A stretch of DNA of 10,160 bases from an uncultured Bacillota bacterium (lineage in GTDB: Bacteria; Bacillota; Clostridia; Tissierellales; Tissierellaceae): the NCBI GenBank assembly GCA_937951995.1, contig CALGAG010000096.1:1-10160 (forward strand), read 5' to 3'. A program made the position numbers and the translations under genes. The notes beneath the pieces are model-generated. The model worked only from the letters and a program-made list of their open reading frames with translations. It was not told the DNA's origin and ran no database searches. This document shows positions 6,939 to 10,160 of this stretch, piece by piece; within the stretch, counting starts at the first letter, position 1, and each line of letters starts with the position of its first letter.

Positions 6939-8291
6939 GTGATCAGGAAAATATTAATTGCCGATGATGAGCCAAATATGATATGGGCCTTAAAAAAAGC
7001 TTTGTCCAAAGAAGAATATGAAATTATAAGCGCTGATAACGGTGAGGAAGCTGTGGAGGGTTTAGCTGAGGAACCGGACCTAATTATAATGGATTTGAAA
7101 ATGCCCAAGATGAATGGACTTGAAGCATTAAGAAAGATAAAGGAAATCAATCCCAAGATCCCTGTTATAATGATTACCGCTCATGGTACTACTGACACTG
7201 CTGTTGAAGCCATGAAAATTGGAGCCCTGGATTATATATCCAAGCCTTTTGACATAGATGAGTTAAAAGTCGTCATAAAAAAGGCATTGGAATACAAGAG
7301 CTTAAATGATGAAATTAATTATCTTAGGGAAAGACTGGATGAAAGCAGTTCAAAGATAGTATTTAAGAGCAGGTCCATGGAAGAGGTATTGAAACTGGTT
7401 TACAAAGTCGCACCAACTGAAGCCAATGTTCTAATACTTGGTGAAAGTGGTACTGGTAAGGAACTAATAGCAGATGAAATTCATAGATTAAGCAAAAAAA
7501 ATAAAGGACCGTTAATCAAGCTAAACTGTGGAGCTTTCGCGGAGAATCTCTTGGAAAGTGAACTGTTTGGATATGAAAAGGGAGCCTTTACAGGAGCGGT
7601 TTCCAGGAAAAAGGGTAAGTTTGAATTGGCTGAAGGAGGCACTGTTTTCTTGGATGAGATTGGTGAAATAAGTGAAGCCATGCAAGTAAAGCTTCTGAGG
7701 GTTTTGCAGGAAAAAGAGTTTGAACGTGTTGGAGGGGAGACAACAATAAAGGGTGATTTTAGAATAATTGCTGCAACCAACAAGGATCTGAAGTCAATGG
7801 TGGATGATAATAAATTCAGAGAGGATTTATATTATAGACTAAATGTTGTACCCATCAAGATATCGCCACTCCGTGAAAGAAAGGATGATATTCCACTTCT
7901 AATTGAATATTCAATAGATAGATTTTCATCTCAAATGGGCAAGAATAGGTTTAGGATCAGTAATGAAGCCTTGGATTTAATGATGAAATATGATTGGCCT
8001 GGAAATATCCGGGAACTGCAAAACATAGTGGAAAGATGTGTCATATTAGCATCTGGACAAGAAATAACAGAAGACTTGTTACCTAATGAAATAAAAAGTC
8101 AAAACAATTTGGTAGGTTCAAGTATAGTTTTGCCTGAAGAGGGGATATCCCTTGAAGAAGTAGAGAAGAATCTGATTATGCAAGCCTTGGAAAGAACAGA
8201 TCAGAATCAGACTAATGCTGCTAAACTTTTGGGAATAACCAGACACACTCTAATTTATCGTATGGAAAAGTATAATATAATCACAAAATAA
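6939..8291 (+). CDS. Sigma-54-dependent NtrC-family response regulator
   Basis: A 450-residue transcription activator with the full three-domain plan. The receiver has D9-D10-E11, phosphorylated D52, T80 and K102. The AAA+ domain (about 145-365) has Walker A G-E-S-G-T-G-K-E (168-175), the sigma-54 contact loop GAFTGA (215-220), Walker B D239-E240 and W-P-G-N-I-R-E-L (353-360). A Fis-type helix-turn-helix lies at about 423-445. Intact GAFTGA means it should open sigma-54 promoters. GTG at 6939 is chosen because AGAAGGTG lies just upstream; the ATG at 6894 overlaps the kinase stop, lacks a ribosome site and adds 15 residues unlike the family N-terminus. It is cotranscribed with the kinase (37-base gap). 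I found no convincing -24/-12 promoter in the window. Confidence 0.93.
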   Translation: MIRKILIADDEPNMIWALKKALSKEEYEIISADNGEEAVEGLAEEPDLIIMDLKMPKMNGLEALRKIKEINPKIPVIMITAHGTTDTAVEAMKIGALDYISKPFDIDELKVVIKKALEYKSLNDEINYLRERLDESSSKIVFKSRSMEEVLKLVYKVAPTEANVLILGESGTGKELIADEIHRLSKKNKGPLIKLNCGAFAENLLESELFGYEKGAFTGAVSRKKGKFELAEGGTVFLDEIGEISEAMQVKLLRVLQEKEFERVGGETTIKGDFRIIAATNKDLKSMVDDNKFREDLYYRLNVVPIKISPLRERKDDIPLLIEYSIDRFSSQMGKNRFRISNEALDLMMKYDWPGNIRELQNIVERCVILASGQEITEDLLPNEIKSQNNLVGSSIVLPEEGISLEEVEKNLIMQALERTDQNQTNAAKLLGITRHTLIYRMEKYNIITK

Positions 8292-8451
8292 ACCAAGCTT
8301 CAAAAGCCAGTAATTTTGGGATTGTAAAGTCCATAAGAATATTGTGCTTAAGACAAAGGGAATCGAGGGGATGTTTTGGAGTATAGGTGCAGGGTGTAAA
8401 TATGATGAACGATACTAGTGGAAGTAAAAGAAACATGAGAGGTGGTTATGT

Positions 8452-8763
8452 ATGAAGAAAGCATCTGTATTTATGGCATTCATGCTGGCACTGACGATGC
8501 TATCAACAGGAACAGTTTTTGCTGCAGAAAATGGCTTCGAAGCCAAAGCAAGCGACAAAAACCCAGCTTTTGAAGATATGGAGGATATGCATGATATGGA
8601 TATGGAATGTGTGATAAATGTTAACAACAATGACTTGCATTTTTCAAGTATGGGACATATTATGATTCCTGGCAATGCAGCAGATAACACAGAATCCCCA
8701 ATTTTTGACACCATGGATGGAATGGACATGGGGCATCTGTCCCCTCCGGATAGAGTAAAATAA
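8452..8763 (+). CDS. Small secreted Met/Asp/His-rich protein, possible copper binder
   Basis: A 103-residue protein with a clear signal peptide: K2-K3, hydrophobic core about 5-19, probable cleavage after V-F-A at 24. The mature part has nine methionines in about 79 residues, clustered as E-D-M-E-D-M-H-D-M-D-M-E-C (41-53), S-M-G-H-I-M (66-71) and M-D-G-M-D-M-G-H (88-95). Met/His clusters of this type are known Cu(I)/Ag(I)-binding features in exported copper proteins, but I recognise no named family. There is one cysteine (C53). AGAGGTGG ends six bases before the ATG. The gene follows the response regulator by 160 bases, so it may be a target or part of that operon; the gap holds a weak TATGAT -10 (8401) and no clear terminator. 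Confidence 0.8.
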   Translation: MKKASVFMAFMLALTMLSTGTVFAAENGFEAKASDKNPAFEDMEDMHDMDMECVINVNNNDLHFSSMGHIMIPGNAADNTESPIFDTMDGMDMGHLSPPDRVK

Positions 8764-8820
8764 TCTATACAATTTGTGGAAATTGAGTAGCCCATATAGG
8801 AAATAAAAATGAGTTCTAGT

Positions 8821-8842
8821 AGATGGTTATATTATGCCATCT
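8821..8842. repeat. Short inverted repeat in convergent gap
   Basis: AGATGG (8821-8826) pairs with CCATCT (8837-8842) around a ten-base loop. It stands four bases from the much longer inverted repeat that follows. Alone it is weak; together they may form a two-hairpin transcript end. Confidence 0.35.
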
Positions 8843-8846
8843 GACT

Positions 8847-8905
8847 GATAGGCTCCCATAAAATGGACATTTAAGTTTAGCCTGTCCATTTTATGGGGGC
8901 TTATC
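8847..8905. terminator. 23-bp inverted repeat, likely bidirectional terminator
   Basis: Bases 8847-8869 pair with 8883-8905 in an unbroken 23-base-pair stem (21 Watson-Crick and two G-T pairs) around a 13-base loop. It lies between the convergent Met-rich gene and hydrogenase gene, where a shared terminator is expected. Neither outer flank has a strong T-run (CTTTCTC on the plus side), so it differs from a textbook intrinsic terminator. The rest of 8764-8938 holds no supported gene. Confidence 0.65.
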
Positions 8906-8938
8906 CTTTCTCAGATAATAAGGATGGTACACTACTGT

Positions 8939-10160
8939 TTACTCTCTGGATAAAATTTCCTTCAGTTCATCATTTTCCATAAACTCTTGGATAGATTTGA
9001 CATTAAACTGATCCAATATCTTCATAACATTTTGATTGTCAAACGGGGTAAGTATAAAAGAATCCTCTCCAAAATCATTAACCAGTCTTGTAGCCTTCTC
9101 AAGATCAATATTTGTCTTAGGTCCACCTACACAGCCACCTACACAACCCATTCCTTCAATAAAGTTGGGATCACCTTTTTTTCTACTTTTAAGGGAATCC
9201 AATACCCTTTTACATTCCTTGATACCATTTACCTTGAGGGATTTTAGCTTGATCACCCTGGTAGGCTCCAGCCTGTTCAATACTGTTTTAACTGAAAAAC
9301 TAACTCCTCCAGTTCGTGCATAAACTCTTCCTCCAAAGGATGCCTGATCCTTATCATCATCGTATAGATCACTAAAATCAAGATTCAAGGCATCAAAAAT
9401 TTCCTTTAGCTCTCTAAAATTAAGCACATAATCGATCGCACCTTGTAAGTCGGGTTCCTTTATTTCACCTTTTTTCGCAACACATGGTGAAATAAACACA
9501 ACTTTAGCATTATTATATAGCTTTTTCAATACTCTACCAGATGCAATCATGGGAGAAATCGATGGAGACAAGTAATCATATATATCTGGGTAGACTTTCT
9601 TGATCATATTGAACCACATCGGACAACAGCAGCTTGTCAAGAAAAAATCATCCTCGCTTTTAACGAGATCATTGAACTCATATGCTTCCTTGATAGTAAG
9701 AATATCTGCAAATAAAGCAACCTCAATCATATCTTTGAAGCCCAAAAGTTTTAAAGCGCTTCTCAATTTTCCCATACTTATTTCTTCACCAAATTGACCA
9801 ACTATAGCTGGAGCAACAGTAACATAGACAGGAGAGTCCCCGTCCCTTAATAGATCAATTACCGGCATAAACTCAATCTTGTCAGCCACAGCTCCAAAAT
9901 CACATGAAAAATCACTATATCCACAGCTTATAGTTTCATTCAGTCTGTTATACATTCCGGACTCATACTTTCCCAACTCGTTACATTCGCAATAAATTGA
10001 ATTACATTGCTTACAAGGACCTTCCAGTTTGGAAACAACAGGTTGGTAGATTTTCATTGAGCTGTTGAGAACACTCAATTCATCATCAAAGGATTTCTCA
10101 CCCTTTGGGTCTTGGCCCATCGCTAGTCTAATATGATTCCTGATAAAGGGCATGTCAGAC
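8939..10160 (-). CDS. [FeFe] hydrogenase-like protein, group B type, N-terminus probably outside the window
   Basis: At least 404 residues from the ATG at 10153, but the frame stays open to the window edge and no ribosome site is visible. Group B monomeric [FeFe] hydrogenases have an N-terminal stretch before the I-R-x-x-I-R-L-A-M-G segment seen here at 4-13, so the gene probably begins upstream. H-cluster motifs are complete: L1 L-T-S-C-C-C-P-M-W (172-180), L2 S-P-C-V-A-K-K-G-E (222-230) and L3 E-G-M-G-C-V-G-G-C-V-G-G-P (333-345). The ferredoxin region is eroded: C47-x2-C50-x4-C55-x-C57, then only C77 and C84 where a second four-cysteine cluster is expected. It may catalyse hydrogen turnover or act as a redox or sensory protein. 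It is convergent with the copper block and not obviously tied to it. Confidence 0.85.
   Translation of the reverse strand, partial: SDMPFIRNHIRLAMGQDPKGEKSFDDELSVLNSSMKIYQPVVSKLEGPCKQCNSIYCECNELGKYESGMYNRLNETISCGYSDFSCDFGAVADKIEFMPVIDLLRDGDSPVYVTVAPAIVGQFGEEISMGKLRSALKLLGFKDMIEVALFADILTIKEAYEFNDLVKSEDDFFLTSCCCPMWFNMIKKVYPDIYDYLSPSISPMIASGRVLKKLYNNAKVVFISPCVAKKGEIKEPDLQGAIDYVLNFRELKEIFDALNLDFSDLYDDDKDQASFGGRVYARTGGVSFSVKTVLNRLEPTRVIKLKSLKVNGIKECKRVLDSLKSRKKGDPNFIEGMGCVGGCVGGPKTNIDLEKATRLVNDFGEDSFILTPFDNQNVMKILDQFNVKSIQEFMENDELKEILSRE

Noticed and set aside
8376..8392. Sigma-54-like sequence TTGGAGTATAGGTGCAG upstream of the Met-rich gene
   Set aside because: GG and GC are separated by nine bases rather than the required ten, and the inner consensus bases do not match. 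Tempting because the neighbouring regulator needs a sigma-54 promoter.
8402..8455. 17-codon frame whose stop overlaps the start of the Met-rich gene
   Set aside because: No good ribosome site precedes it, and the peptide is short and featureless; the overlap is probably chance.

Overview
The window is AT-rich, gene-dense DNA with strong AAGGAGG-type ribosome binding sites. Its copper genes (CsoR, CopA, CopZ) are of Gram-positive type, it encodes a sigma-54 activator, and it carries a group-B-like [FeFe] hydrogenase. Together these point to an anaerobic member of the Clostridia (Firmicutes). Genus cannot be fixed from the sequence alone. No rRNA, tRNA, CRISPR array, insertion sequence or phage gene is visible.

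Layout. (1) 9-1749, plus strand: three closely spaced genes, a membrane-anchored double zinc ribbon protein, a secreted or anchored seven-bladed YVTN-type beta-propeller, and an RseC/MucC-like membrane protein with a four-cysteine motif. (2) 1750-5310: a copper-homeostasis operon. A GC-rich imperfect palindrome that looks like a CsoR operator precedes a 57-residue membrane protein starting MGCCGGGHNH. A second promoter with a related operator-like site follows, then csoR, copA (two heavy-metal-binding domains plus a P1B-1 ATPase) and copZ, closed by a stem-loop terminator. (3) 5510-8763: a membrane-bound histidine kinase, a sigma-54-dependent NtrC-type response regulator, and a small secreted Met/Asp/His-rich protein. 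(4) 8764-8938: intergenic stretch between convergent genes with a 23-bp inverted repeat. (5) 8939 to the right edge, minus strand: an [FeFe] hydrogenase-like protein with all H-cluster cysteine motifs but degenerate N-terminal ferredoxin motifs, probably cut by the window end.

How the parts may work together. CsoR would sense cytosolic Cu(I) and release its operators, allowing synthesis of the exporter CopA and the chaperone CopZ. The two-component system with the Met-rich exported protein has the layout of a ZraPSR-like envelope metal-stress module, and its position next to the copper operon suggests a second, extracytoplasmic tier of copper response; this is inference. The propeller carries exactly six histidines, all at the same position of six of its seven repeats. 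This could form a histidine ring on the propeller axis and is the most unusual signal in the window.
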